Translations under genes and position numbers: made by a program
Assembly (NCBI RefSeq): GCF_013072695.1
Contig: NZ_LXUK01000027.1
Coordinates: forward strand, 1 to 64,000
Reading direction: 5' to 3'
Source of the DNA: Acinetobacter sp. Ac_5812
GTDB taxonomy: Bacteria; Pseudomonadota; Gammaproteobacteria; Pseudomonadales; Moraxellaceae
DNA: 64,000 bases
The notes under the pieces: model-generated
Databases searched by the model: none
What the model saw: only the letters and a program-made list of their open reading frames with translations
What the model was told of the DNA's origin: nothing
In this document: positions 23,610 through 31,565 of the stretch, piece by piece
Numbering within the stretch: position 1 is the stretch's first letter
Layout of the letters: the number at the start of each line of letters is the position of its first letter

Positions 23610-24365
23610 TTAGAACTTAAAGCTCACACCCACTTTTGCAACTGGCATCCACTCATATCTGCTTTTGTTTTCAATATTGCGTTGTTCTTTATCAACAGCG
23701 CTTTCTAAAGTATTACCATTACTACCGATGATTTGGTCATCGCCAGAAGTTTTTAAGTTAACAGTTGGATTACCTGTGTAATAAGCACCAACTTCACCAA
23801 ACACGCCTATATTTTTATATACAGGAGCATTTAAACCAAGACCTAAGTATGGTGCGATATCATTATCATAATTCATCGTACCATCAATTTGTGCACTCTG
23901 AGTGTTGGTTGTTGTAAAACGCTCACCATTAACCTTAACTAAACTGTTGCCACCAACACGTTTTTTCAAGTTATATTCGTTGTCTAAATAACCAACGCCT
24001 GCTGCTACATAAAGAGCACGAGCAAATGCATTTTGATTAGTACCCCATGGATAAATTTCAGCATTTAAATATGCTGTTTTATTGTCCATGTCCATATCAT
24101 ATTTCGTGCCATCAATTTTTAAACTGTCTGACCAAGAAATATCGCCACCATTATAACCAAGGCTTAAGCTCACGTATGGATTGACTCGATATGAAATTGC
24201 ACCACCGTAGCCTGTAGTACCTACCTCAGCACGAACTGAAACTGGATCTAAGTATGAAGGGAATGCATAAACTGATTCCTTCACCACTTGTTCATCTGCT
24301 GCAAATGCAGTACCTGCAATCGCTGTTAATGCACCTGCTGCTAACATAACACGCAAAGCTTTCAT
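23610..24365 (-). CDS. Outer membrane beta-barrel protein, OmpW/OmpA-barrel-like
   Basis: A signal peptide (residues 1-22, ending TAFA) precedes a run of alternating amphipathic strands (AISYRVNPYVSLSLGYNGG, ALYVAAGVGYLDNEY, IAPYLGLGLNAPVYKNIGVF). The C-terminus ends VGVSFKF with the terminal phenylalanine needed for outer membrane insertion. The size suggests an eight-stranded barrel. The ribosome binding site GAGGAGA is strong, suggesting abundant expression. No specific substrate can be named. Similar Acinetobacter proteins are annotated only as outer membrane protein. Confidence 0.8.
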   Translation of the reverse strand: MKALRVMLAAGALTAIAGTAFAADEQVVKESVYAFPSYLDPVSVRAEVGTTGYGGAISYRVNPYVSLSLGYNGGDISWSDSLKIDGTKYDMDMDNKTAYLNAEIYPWGTNQNAFARALYVAAGVGYLDNEYNLKKRVGGNSLVKVNGERFTTTNTQSAQIDGTMNYDNDIAPYLGLGLNAPVYKNIGVFGEVGAYYTGNPTVNLKTSGDDQIIGSNGNTLESAVDKEQRNIENKSRYEWMPVAKVGVSFKF

Positions 24366-24986
24366 TGAAGTCTCCTCAAAAAACGCTTTTATTTAAATAA
24401 ATGTATAATTGTTGCTTGTGGAATAAGCATAAAAGAATGATCGCTAACTTTTTATACAGAAACTGATTACTTTTTGTTATTTTTTGATACAAATTCGAAT
24501 GAATTATGTATTTATAAATTATAGATAAAAAACAATGGTCTCCATTTTTATTACAGTTTTGTTGCTCAAATTTAAAACAATATATTGTAACTTCTTTTTT
24601 CAAAGATTCTGAGAGTCTGCCGCCACTTTATCTATGCTTGCGACATAAGCCGTACAGGGTGCAAGATTTCTTAGGCGATAACAAGGCATTACTTGTGAAA
24701 TTTAGCCACTCTAAATGAACAAGACATCACGATGTAGCGACAAAAATGTCCATATCATTAACCTTCGCCATGCGTTGCAATCAAAGTAGTGCTTTGCTCT
24801 TGCTCGGGTTATGGCTTAAATTCCCTCATACTTCGTTATGAAACTTGGCAAGGGAATAGCCATTCCCTGCGTTTAATACCTCGTCTGATAAAATTTAAGC
24901 CTATAACGCAACCTATTTATAAAATGGCAACAGACCCTAGAAAATTAGTGTAAAATCTTCAAAATTTTTTTGGAAGAACGAAGATC
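24366..24986. other. Long non-coding region upstream of dapD with local RNA-like structure
   Basis: About 620 bases separate the beta-barrel gene from dapD. The first 240 are extremely AT-rich and hold the barrel gene's upstream region. From about 24610 the composition becomes balanced and short inverted repeats appear: CTTGT/ACAAG with ATTTAG/CTAAAT (24692-24723) and AGGGAAT/ATTCCCT (24851-24868). ACAAG at 24681-24685 can also pair with CTTGT, giving alternative folds. No open reading frame of quality is present. It could hold a small RNA or a repeat element. Confidence 0.4.
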
Positions 24987-25808
24987 ATGTCTCAGCTTTC
25001 TACAATCATTGAGCAAGCATTTGAAGACCGTGCCAACTATAGCGCAACGGACTGCCCAACAGAAATCCGTCAAGCTGTAGAAGAAGCATTGACTGCTTTA
25101 GACAACGGTACACTTCGTGTCGCGGAAAAAATCGATGGTGAGTGGGTTGTTCACCAATGGTTAAAAAAAGCAGTTTTACTTTCATTCAAACTCAATGACA
25201 ATAAACCAATTGAAGCTTGTGATCTTCGTTTCTATGACAAAGTAGATACGAAATACTCAGGTTGGACGGAAGAGCAGTTCAAAGCAGCAGGTGTACGTGT
25301 TGTACCACCTGCTGTAGCTCGTCGTGGTAGTTTCCAAGCGAAAAATGTGATTTTGATGCCGTCATATGTCAACATCGGTGCTTATGTAGACGAAGGTACG
25401 ATGGTTGATACATGGGCAACTGTAGGTTCATGTGCACAAATTGGTAAAAATGTTCACTTATCTGGTGGCGTTGGAATCGGTGGTGTTTTAGAGCCATTAC
25501 AAGCAAACCCAACCATTATTGAAGACAACTGCTTCATCGGTGCACGCTCTGAAATTGTTGAAGGTGTGATTGTTGAAGAAGGTTCTGTCATCTCAATGGG
25601 CGTTTTCATTGGTCAATCAACCAAGATCTTCGATCGTGAGACTGGTGAAGTTCATTATGGCCGCGTACCAGCAGGTTCTGTGGTTGTTGCGGGTAGCCTT
25701 CCATCTAAATGCGGTACTTACAGCCTTTACGCTGCAATCATCGTGAAAAAAGTAGATGCGAAAACTCGCGCTAAAACCAGCTTGAACGATTTATTACGCG
25801 CAGACTAA
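24987..25808 (+). CDS. dapD: Tetrahydrodipicolinate N-succinyltransferase
   Basis: DapD transfers succinyl from succinyl-CoA to tetrahydrodipicolinate in the lysine/diaminopimelate pathway. The left-handed beta-helix hexapeptide repeats are visible (IGAYVDEGTMVDTWATVGSC, IGKNVHLSGGVGIGGVLEPL, IEDNCFIGARSEIVEGVIVE). The N-terminal helical domain and the 273-aa length are standard. The ribosome binding site is GGAAGAA. It is monocistronic, ended by a terminator at 25845-25883. Confidence 0.97.
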   Translation: MSQLSTIIEQAFEDRANYSATDCPTEIRQAVEEALTALDNGTLRVAEKIDGEWVVHQWLKKAVLLSFKLNDNKPIEACDLRFYDKVDTKYSGWTEEQFKAAGVRVVPPAVARRGSFQAKNVILMPSYVNIGAYVDEGTMVDTWATVGSCAQIGKNVHLSGGVGIGGVLEPLQANPTIIEDNCFIGARSEIVEGVIVEEGSVISMGVFIGQSTKIFDRETGEVHYGRVPAGSVVVAGSLPSKCGTYSLYAAIIVKKVDAKTRAKTSLNDLLRAD

Positions 25809-25844
25809 TTTGTAATATTTATTGCGGAACTTGATCGTTCCCCG

Positions 25845-25883
25845 TCTCTACGATCAGTCATGGTCGTAGAGATTTTGTTTTTT
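25845..25883 (+). terminator. dapD terminator
   Basis: TCTCTACGA and TCGTAGAGA form a perfect 9-bp stem with a 10-base loop, followed by TTTTGTTTTTT. Confidence 0.85.
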
Positions 25884-25927
25884 ATGTAGCATGCTGCTTG
25901 TGTAGCAACTGTTTGTGGTAACTGTTT

Positions 25928-26638
25928 ATGGCTTCCTTACGTTCCTCTGCAATTCCTGTCTCCGATCCTTCGGCGGGTTTACGCATCACGGAGATCTTTT
26001 ACTCTTTGCAAGGCGAAGCGAATACCTTTGGTCTACCGACCGTTTTTATTCGTTTAACAGGTTGCCCTTTACGCTGTAGTTATTGTGATACGACCTACTC
26101 TTTTGAAGGTGGTGAGCGTTTATCGCTTGAACACATTATCGAAACTGCAAGCCAACATAAAACCCCTTATATTTGTGTCACTGGCGGCGAGCCACTTGCT
26201 CAGCCCAATTGCCTGATTTTATTACAGCGCCTATGTGACCTCGGTTTTGAAGTTTCCTTGGAAACCAGTGGTGCCTTAGATGTATCTAAAGTCGATCCAC
26301 GTGTTTCCAAAGTACTGGATTTAAAAACACCGACCTCTAAAGAAGATCATCGAAATCTATACAGCAATCTTGACTACTTAACGCCACATGATCAGATTAA
26401 ATTTGTGATTTGTAATCGTGAGGATTATGAGTGGTCAAGACAACAACTTGAACAATTTCAGTTGCAAGATAAAGTAAGTACCGTCTGGTTCTCACCTGCT
26501 TTTGCAGTTGAAAAAGGTGCTGTCGCCCTGCCGGCCTTGGCGCGTGACTTAGCCCAATGGATTCTAGAAGACCATCTCCCTGTTCGTTTCCAATTACAGT
26601 TACATAAGCTGTTATGGAATGACGAATCTGGTCGTTAA
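25928..26638 (+). CDS. queE: 7-carboxy-7-deazaguanine synthase
   Basis: This radical SAM enzyme makes CDG from carboxytetrahydropterin in queuosine synthesis. The iron-sulfur motif CX3CX2C is visible as GCPLRCSYCDTTYSF (about residues 44-58), preceded by IFYSLQGEANTFGLPTVFIR, and YICVTGGEPL is the SAM-binding GGE motif. The 236-aa length fits. It is 66 bases upstream of queC, the next enzyme of the pathway, and probably co-transcribed. Confidence 0.95.
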   Translation: MASLRSSAIPVSDPSAGLRITEIFYSLQGEANTFGLPTVFIRLTGCPLRCSYCDTTYSFEGGERLSLEHIIETASQHKTPYICVTGGEPLAQPNCLILLQRLCDLGFEVSLETSGALDVSKVDPRVSKVLDLKTPTSKEDHRNLYSNLDYLTPHDQIKFVICNREDYEWSRQQLEQFQLQDKVSTVWFSPAFAVEKGAVALPALARDLAQWILEDHLPVRFQLQLHKLLWNDESGR

Positions 26639-26704
26639 AATACTCACCATATCCGTTCTGCAAAATAGATCGGCTTTTATCAAATTTTATTTTTAGGTTG
26701 AATC

Positions 26705-27385
26705 ATGGAAAATAATATGCGTTCTCGTGCCATCGTATTATTGTCTGGCGGCTTAGACTCAACAACGTGTCTTGCTTGGGCACAGGCAAATTATGAATGT
26801 ATCGCTTTAAGCTTTATGTATGGTCAACGTTCGACGACTGAACTTGATGCAGCAAAAGCACTTGCACAACGTGCAGGCGTAGAGCACCGTGTCATTAATA
26901 TTGATTTGGGTAATTTAGGTGGCTCTGCACTTACAGATCATAACATTGAGGTCCCAGAACAATTACAAGAAGGCATTCCTGTAACTTATGTTCCAGCACG
27001 TAACACTATTTTCTTATCTTATGCACTTGCTGCAGCCGAGGTTTTTGACGCTGCTGCCATCGTGATTGGAATCAATGCTGTTGATTATTCAGGATATCCG
27101 GACTGTCGCCCTGAATTTATTGATGCTTTTGCCAATTTGGCTCGTCTGGCAACAAAAGCTGGTGTGGAAGGAAAACCCCTTAAAATTGAAACACCTTTGT
27201 TACATTTATCCAAAGCGAATATTATACGCTTAGGCATCGAACATGGCGTAGACTATAGTCAAACGGTATCCTGCTATCAGGCAGATGCTCAAGGACGTGC
27301 ATGTGGCAAATGCGACAGCTGTCGTTTACGTCAACAAGGTTTTATCGAAGCAGGTATTGCGGATCCAACGCGTTACGCTGAATAA
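26705..27385 (+). CDS. queC: 7-cyano-7-deazaguanine synthase
   Basis: QueC converts CDG to preQ0 with ATP and ammonia. The PP-loop LLSGGLDSTTCLAWA is near the N-terminus, YVPARNTIFLSYAL and INAVDYSGYPDCRPEF are family blocks, and the zinc-binding cysteines are in SCYQADAQGRACGKCDSC near the C-terminus. Homologues usually start MRxRAIVLL, so the second ATG at 26720 is a possible start. The ATG at 26705 has AGG seven bases upstream and is kept here. Confidence 0.95.
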   Translation: MENNMRSRAIVLLSGGLDSTTCLAWAQANYECIALSFMYGQRSTTELDAAKALAQRAGVEHRVINIDLGNLGGSALTDHNIEVPEQLQEGIPVTYVPARNTIFLSYALAAAEVFDAAAIVIGINAVDYSGYPDCRPEFIDAFANLARLATKAGVEGKPLKIETPLLHLSKANIIRLGIEHGVDYSQTVSCYQADAQGRACGKCDSCRLRQQGFIEAGIADPTRYAE

Positions 27386-27416
27386 CCGATATTAGGGTAA
27401 AAATTAGGTACATTAT

Positions 27417-27842
27417 ATGAAGTTTTCTAAATCAAATCTTATTCTTTCTACAATGATGTCAGCTGCTGCATTATTTGCAACTGCAACTCACGCAGCTGAT
27501 AATCCATTACAAACTGCGTATAAAAGTACCAATGTAAAATCAGCATTGGTCAATGTATGTAAAGACCAAACTGCAAAAGGCGGTAAATTAACAGCAGCGG
27601 AAGTGAGCAAATTCTGTGGTTGTCAAATTGACGCGCAAGGTAAAGTAACTGAAGCACAAAAATGGGAAATCCAAAGCGCAATCAATGCGAAGAAAAGTCC
27701 AAGTACTTTAGGTTTTGTACAACAGCAAAATAAAGATTTACAAGCTTGCTTAGGTGCACCGCTTGTGAGCAAGTTAGAAAAGCTCACTGAAGAAGCAATG
27801 AAAGCTGCTCAGCAACAGCAGCAACAAGCACCGAAAAAATAA
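27417..27842 (+). CDS. Small exported protein of unknown function
   Basis: A clear signal peptide (residues 1-26, ending ATHA) precedes a 115-residue helical domain with four cysteines (NVCKDQ, SKFCGCQ and LQACLG) that could form two disulfides. The tail is a Gln-rich stretch ending APKK. It follows queC by 31 bases but is probably functionally unrelated. It is likely a periplasmic protein seen mainly in Acinetobacter; no named domain was recognised. Confidence 0.7.
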   Translation: MKFSKSNLILSTMMSAAALFATATHAADNPLQTAYKSTNVKSALVNVCKDQTAKGGKLTAAEVSKFCGCQIDAQGKVTEAQKWEIQSAINAKKSPSTLGFVQQQNKDLQACLGAPLVSKLEKLTEEAMKAAQQQQQQAPKK

Positions 27843-27860
27843 GCTTGTCTTGCTCAAAAT

Positions 27861-27887
27861 AAAGCCTGCATTTATGCGGGCTTTTTT
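27861..27887 (+). terminator. Terminator
   Basis: AAAGCCTGCAT and ATGCGGGCTTT form an 11-bp stem with one G-T pair and a two-base loop, followed by a T-run. Confidence 0.85.
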
Positions 27888-27936
27888 ATTGGGTTTTGTT
27901 AAAATCTCTTTTATTTAGAATCGGTTGAATCACACC

Positions 27937-28623
27937 ATGCACGACCCATGGAAAACCAATGCTAATCAAAGGCAATCAGTTGTCTCTTTTAGTGGTGGCA
28001 AAGACAGTTCCCTCGCCTTATACCATGCCATGCAAACTGGTACTGTGATCGGCTTGATTATGATGCTGGAAGAACAAGGACAACGTTCTCGGTCACACGC
28101 GATGCCGCTCGATATTATCCGCGCCCAAGCAGATTCAATTGGTTTACCCGTGTATATGACGTCATCAAGTTGGGCTGATTATGAAACAAAGTTTATTGCG
28201 CTGCTGAATCAAGCCAAACAACAAGGTGCTGAAGTACTGGTAACTGGTGATCTGGATATGCCTGAGCATGGCTGCTGGCATGATCGTGTGACTCAGCAAG
28301 TGGGACTAAAATTAGGCATGCCATTGTGGTTACGCCCACATAAAGTAGTGGTAGAAGAGTTTATCAATCTTGGTTTTCGCAGTGTGATCGTCACTGTCAA
28401 TCTCAAACTTGGTATGAAAATTGAAGATTTAGGTAGAATCCTTACCCTAGACTACATCCAAGAATTAGAAAATCGTGGCATTGATCCATGTGGTGAAGGT
28501 GGTGAATTCCACACCACGGTGATTGATGGACCAATTTTTAACAAAGCTATTCCTGTACGCCAAGGCGATATTGTTTATCATGAGGAATATGCTTTTTTAC
28601 CGCTTGAGCTTGAACAACATTAA
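27937..28623 (+). CDS. Dph6-like PP-loop ATPase (diphthine-ammonia ligase family)
   Basis: SFSGGKDSSLALYHAMQ near the N-terminus is the PP-loop of N-type ATP pyrophosphatases. LVTGDLDMPEHGCWHDRV and the C-terminal IDPCGEGGEFHTTVIDGP are hallmarks of the DUF71/Dph6 group. In eukaryotes and archaea Dph6 amidates diphthine on EF2. Bacteria have no diphthamide, so the bacterial reaction is unknown and may be another amidation. The frame reads back to a TTG at 27925, but the ATG at 27937 is used. Confidence 0.85.
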   Translation: MHDPWKTNANQRQSVVSFSGGKDSSLALYHAMQTGTVIGLIMMLEEQGQRSRSHAMPLDIIRAQADSIGLPVYMTSSSWADYETKFIALLNQAKQQGAEVLVTGDLDMPEHGCWHDRVTQQVGLKLGMPLWLRPHKVVVEEFINLGFRSVIVTVNLKLGMKIEDLGRILTLDYIQELENRGIDPCGEGGEFHTTVIDGPIFNKAIPVRQGDIVYHEEYAFLPLELEQH

Positions 28624-28642
28624 TTTTATCGAAGGATGAACA

Positions 28643-29104
28643 ATGTCTGAGAATATTCAATTACCGAATCACAGCTTCCCAACTACACAGGGTGAAGTGA
28701 ATCTTGCAGAGCTGAGTAGTGAATGGCTGGTGCTTTATTTCTACCCAAAGGATTCAACCCCAGGTTGTACCACTCAAGCTGTTGGCTTTTCTTGCTTAAA
28801 AGACCAATTTGATGCGTTAAACTGTCAAATTATTGGCGTCTCACGTGACTCAGTCAAAGCGCATCAGAACTTCACTGAAAAACAGGCACTGACGATTGAT
28901 TTAATCAGTGATAAAGAAGAAGTGTTATGCAAGCATTTCGATGTGATCAAAGAAAAAAATATGTATGGTAAACAAGTGATGGGCATCGAACGCTCAACTT
29001 TTATTTTCCATAACCAGCAATTGGTCAAAAGCTATCGTAAAGTCAAGGCTGCTGGACATGCAGAACAAGTGCTTGAAGACTTAAAAGCATTACAATCAGC
29101 ATAA
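28643..29104 (+). CDS. bcp: Thiol peroxidase of the Bcp/PrxQ family
   Basis: The peroxidatic cysteine is Cys42 in PKDSTPGCTTQAVGF. Bcp proteins reduce hydrogen and lipid peroxides using thioredoxin. The resolving cysteine usual in E. coli Bcp, five residues later, is replaced here by Val47; another cysteine, Cys51, lies nine residues after the active one, and Cys61 further on. The protein may therefore act as a 1-Cys enzyme or use a different resolving residue. Length 153 aa fits. A terminator follows. Confidence 0.92.
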   Translation: MSENIQLPNHSFPTTQGEVNLAELSSEWLVLYFYPKDSTPGCTTQAVGFSCLKDQFDALNCQIIGVSRDSVKAHQNFTEKQALTIDLISDKEEVLCKHFDVIKEKNMYGKQVMGIERSTFIFHNQQLVKSYRKVKAAGHAEQVLEDLKALQSA

Positions 29105-29120
29105 TCATGTTAAGTAACAA

Positions 29121-29148
29121 AAAAGCGAGTTAAAGACTCGCTTTTTTT
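29121..29148 (+). terminator. bcp terminator
   Basis: AAAAGCGAGT and ACTCGCTTTT form a perfect 10-bp stem with a 5-base loop followed by further T residues. Confidence 0.85.
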
Positions 29149-29225
29149 ATGCCAGCAAATTGCCCTTAGCTTTGCGATTGACGTATGATAAATAGATTAA
29201 AAGAATTAAATTAAAGACATTTAAA

Positions 29226-29795
29226 ATGATTTATCTCAATGCTTTTTTGCCCCTATCCTTGTTATTTTTTCTGGCAGCATGTAACTCCAATGCCCCTACT
29301 ACTTCTCAAGATTCTGCCCCCTTAGTCGCACAAATTCAAAAACCAGCGACCGAAATACGCTGCCAAGACCTACAAAACCCTGCTTATCAACAAGTGCTTC
29401 TTGATGCAATTAATGAAATTCGACAACACCCCCGTCAATGTGGTGGACAGTATTTTCCCGCAGTTGCACCACTTAGATGGAACAATCACTTATATCAAAG
29501 TGCCTTAGCTCATGCCAAAGATATGGCGCAGTACAGTGTGCTTGGACATGTCAGTAGCACAGGTCAAGATTTTAGAACTCGTCTAAAACAAACACAATTT
29601 AAAGGTCGAGGCGGCGGTGAAAACGTAGCACGTGGACAAAAAAATTTAAATGTTGTGATGGCAACATGGCTTGCCAGTCCTGTGCATTGTCATAATTTAA
29701 TGCATCCCAAATTTACAGACTACGCGCTAGCCTGTACAGTCGATGCCTCAACCAAACAAAAGAGTTATTGGGCTCAACAATTTGGTGTTCGCTAA
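29226..29795 (+). CDS. CAP (SCP/PR1) domain lipoprotein
   Basis: The signal sequence ends in the lipobox FLAAC (Cys about 19), so the protein is probably lipid-anchored. Residues about 58-185 are a CAP domain: LLDAINEIRQHPRQCG, LRWNNHLYQSALAHAKDMAQ, then YSVLGHVSSTGQDFRTRL, GRGGGENVARGQ and VMATWLASPVHCHNLMHPKF. These give the conserved His/Glu set. The bacterial function of CAP proteins is not defined; lipid binding or peptidase-like roles have been proposed. Two cysteines may form a disulfide. Confidence 0.88.
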   Translation: MIYLNAFLPLSLLFFLAACNSNAPTTSQDSAPLVAQIQKPATEIRCQDLQNPAYQQVLLDAINEIRQHPRQCGGQYFPAVAPLRWNNHLYQSALAHAKDMAQYSVLGHVSSTGQDFRTRLKQTQFKGRGGGENVARGQKNLNVVMATWLASPVHCHNLMHPKFTDYALACTVDASTKQKSYWAQQFGVR

Positions 29796-29806
29796 GAGGA
29801 AGAACC

Positions 29807-30169
29807 ATGCAATCTGGATCAATTACCCCGATTTTTCGTATTTTTGATGTTGAACTTGCTCAAGCATTTTATCTTGAGTATTTGGGCTTCCAATTGGACT
29901 GGCAACATACTTTTGGGGATAACTTTCCTATTTATCTACAGATTTCCAAAGGCGATTGCATTATCCACTTATCTGAACATTTCGGTGATGCCAGCCCGCA
30001 TAGTGCCATTCGCATTTATTGGGAGAATCTCAGTTTGCTTCATGCAGAATTGGATGCAAAAGACTATAAATTTGCAAAGCCTCAAGTAGAGAAGACCGAT
30101 TGGGAAACATTGGAGCTGAGTATTACCGATCCATTTTCCAATCGAATTATTTTTTGGGAAGATGCTTAA
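29807..30169 (+). CDS. Glyoxalase/bleomycin-resistance-like protein
   Basis: The ATG at 29807 has AGAGGAAGAA upstream and is chosen over the frame opening at 29768, which would overlap the CAP gene. The sequence FRIFDVELAQAFYLEYLGFQ, IIHLSEHFGD and a final LSITDPFSNRIIFWED is a VOC-fold single module, resembling bleomycin-resistance proteins or small dioxygenase-like domains. Whether it binds a metal or a drug cannot be told. It follows the CAP lipoprotein gene by 11 bases. Confidence 0.8.
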   Translation: MQSGSITPIFRIFDVELAQAFYLEYLGFQLDWQHTFGDNFPIYLQISKGDCIIHLSEHFGDASPHSAIRIYWENLSLLHAELDAKDYKFAKPQVEKTDWETLELSITDPFSNRIIFWEDA

Positions 30170-30217
30170 GCAATATAAACTCAAGCAGCTTCCTCTTTAT
30201 GCTTAAAGGATTTAGGG

Positions 30218-30592
30218 CTATACAATTTCATAATGAAAAACTTTGCTAATAATTTTCCATTGTTGATGTTCATATATCAATGTTAATGCATCATAAAAAT
30301 ATTTTGGCTGAATTGCACATTCAACATGCACAATTGCCAATCGTTCGTGAATCAAGTTGATGGAAACCACTTTATCTTGTCTTAGTGCATTTTGAGAAGC
30401 GGGTGAAATACGCTTTTCCACAATAGAAAAATAGCTTGCCATCTCCAGTTTTAACAAAGGATGATCCGTTGCGTTGATATAAATGGCATCTGAATGAAAT
30501 ACTTGTTGCAAACGGTTCACATCACAAAAATATAAAGCATCAAAATATTGCTGCAGTTGCGAATGAATCGCTGAAATTGCATTGTTAACCAT
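30218..30592 (-). CDS. NTF2-like / lumazine-binding-type protein
   Basis: The 124-aa protein has the cone-shaped NTF2 fold pattern: IHSQLQQYFDALYFCDVNRL, QVFHSDAIYINATDHPLL, then AIVHVECAIQPKYFYDALTL and EHQQWKIISKVFHYE. Such proteins (SnoaL, Lumazine_bd_2) bind small ligands or act as isomerases. It is 5 bases downstream of the tautomerase gene and forms a small operon with it and the GST gene, divergent from a LysR regulator. A role in aromatic or toxic compound metabolism is inference. Confidence 0.75.
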   Translation of the reverse strand: MVNNAISAIHSQLQQYFDALYFCDVNRLQQVFHSDAIYINATDHPLLKLEMASYFSIVEKRISPASQNALRQDKVVSINLIHERLAIVHVECAIQPKYFYDALTLIYEHQQWKIISKVFHYEIV

Positions 30593-30597
30593 ATTGA

Positions 30598-30825
30598 CTA
30601 CCTCCTCGCCTCACCATTATGGACGGGTTGCTTCAGTCGTCGCATGGATACTGTCTCTCCCGCGACTCCCCAATTATCTGTATTCACTTCATCAATCACC
30701 ACAAATGTGGTTGCAGGGTCTTTATCCAATACCCGAACTACAAGCTCTGTCGCTTCTTTAATCAATTGCTGCTTTTGCTGTACTGAAACATTCTCTTTGG
30801 TAATTTGAATCAAAATATAAGGCAT
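30598..30825 (-). CDS. 4-oxalocrotonate tautomerase family protein
   Basis: The protein begins MPYILIQITKENVSVQQKQQ, so Pro1 after methionine removal is the catalytic base of the tautomerase fold. ATELVVRVLDKDPATTFVVI and DEVNTDNWGVAGE follow as in small tautomerases of about 75 aa. The natural substrate is unknown. It lies between a GST and an NTF2-like gene in a likely operon. Confidence 0.88.
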   Translation of the reverse strand: MPYILIQITKENVSVQQKQQLIKEATELVVRVLDKDPATTFVVIDEVNTDNWGVAGETVSMRRLKQPVHNGEARR

Positions 30826-30865
30826 GATTTTTCTCTTCTAAAATGATTTTATTGAGATTAATGCG

Positions 30866-31468
30866 CTAAGCGGCTTCGGCTGCAATCGCATTTTTAACAC
30901 TCTCACGATTGGCAACTCGCTGCATAAATCTGGTCAAATGTATGCAATCTGTTAGATCCAATTCAATAAAGGCTGCCCAGCGTGTCACCACAAACAGATA
31001 AATATCTGCAATCGTAAAATCTTGTCCAGTTAAGTAATGCTGCTCAGCGAATTGCTGATCTAGCCATCTATAATGCTTATTTAATATTGAGCTAAATACT
31101 GCTTTACACTGATCAGCATAGCTGTCATGAAAAAAAGGCGTATATGCCTTATGAATTTCTGAAGCAATAAAATTCATCCACGCCAGTACCTGATAACGTT
31201 GAGGTGTATTGATTTCAGGTAATAGATCTTTTCGCCCAGCTTGATCCACTAAAAACTGGCTGATCACACTGCCTTCCGATAAAAATGATTCATCATTCAA
31301 CTGGAGTAAAGGGACTTGTCCTTTGGAATTAAGTTGATAAAAATCGTCGCCCAATGCAGTCAAATGCTGCTGTAGATCGACTTTGATCAATTCAAATGGA
31401 ATTCCAAGCTCTCTTAAAACAATATGCGGGGCTAAAGAACAAGCATTTGGTGAATAAAATAGTTTCAT
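30866..31468 (-). CDS. Glutathione S-transferase
   Basis: The N-terminal thioredoxin-like domain starts MKLFYSPNACSLAPHIVLRE with the beta-class motif YSPNACS and the cis-Pro region KGQVPLLQLNDESFLSEGSV. The C-terminal helical domain contains YLTGQDFTIADIYLFVVTRW, the N-capping box of GSTs. Length 200 aa. It resembles GstA-type beta GSTs that conjugate glutathione to electrophiles. It is the first gene of a three-gene operon divergent from a LysR regulator. Confidence 0.9.
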   Translation of the reverse strand: MKLFYSPNACSLAPHIVLRELGIPFELIKVDLQQHLTALGDDFYQLNSKGQVPLLQLNDESFLSEGSVISQFLVDQAGRKDLLPEINTPQRYQVLAWMNFIASEIHKAYTPFFHDSYADQCKAVFSSILNKHYRWLDQQFAEQHYLTGQDFTIADIYLFVVTRWAAFIELDLTDCIHLTRFMQRVANRESVKNAIAAEAA

Positions 31469-31515
31469 ACAATCACTCCATCACAAGGGATGAAGCTATC
31501 TTATTATTTACATTT

Positions 31516-31534
31516 ATGTGCTTAAATAGCATAC
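31516..31534. promoter_or_regulatory. Candidate LysR-type operator
   Basis: T-x-TGCT-N5-AGCA-x-A lies between the divergent GST and LysR genes and has the T-N11-A dyad that LysR proteins bind. The call rests on symmetry and place. Confidence 0.45.
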
Positions 31535-31565
31535 AACTCAAATCATTTTTTACATGGTGTAATGA

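Noticed and set aside
24376..24603. Minus-strand frame of 75 aa upstream of the beta-barrel gene
   Set aside because: Very AT-rich, low-complexity composition with no ribosome binding site; it overlaps the probable promoter region.
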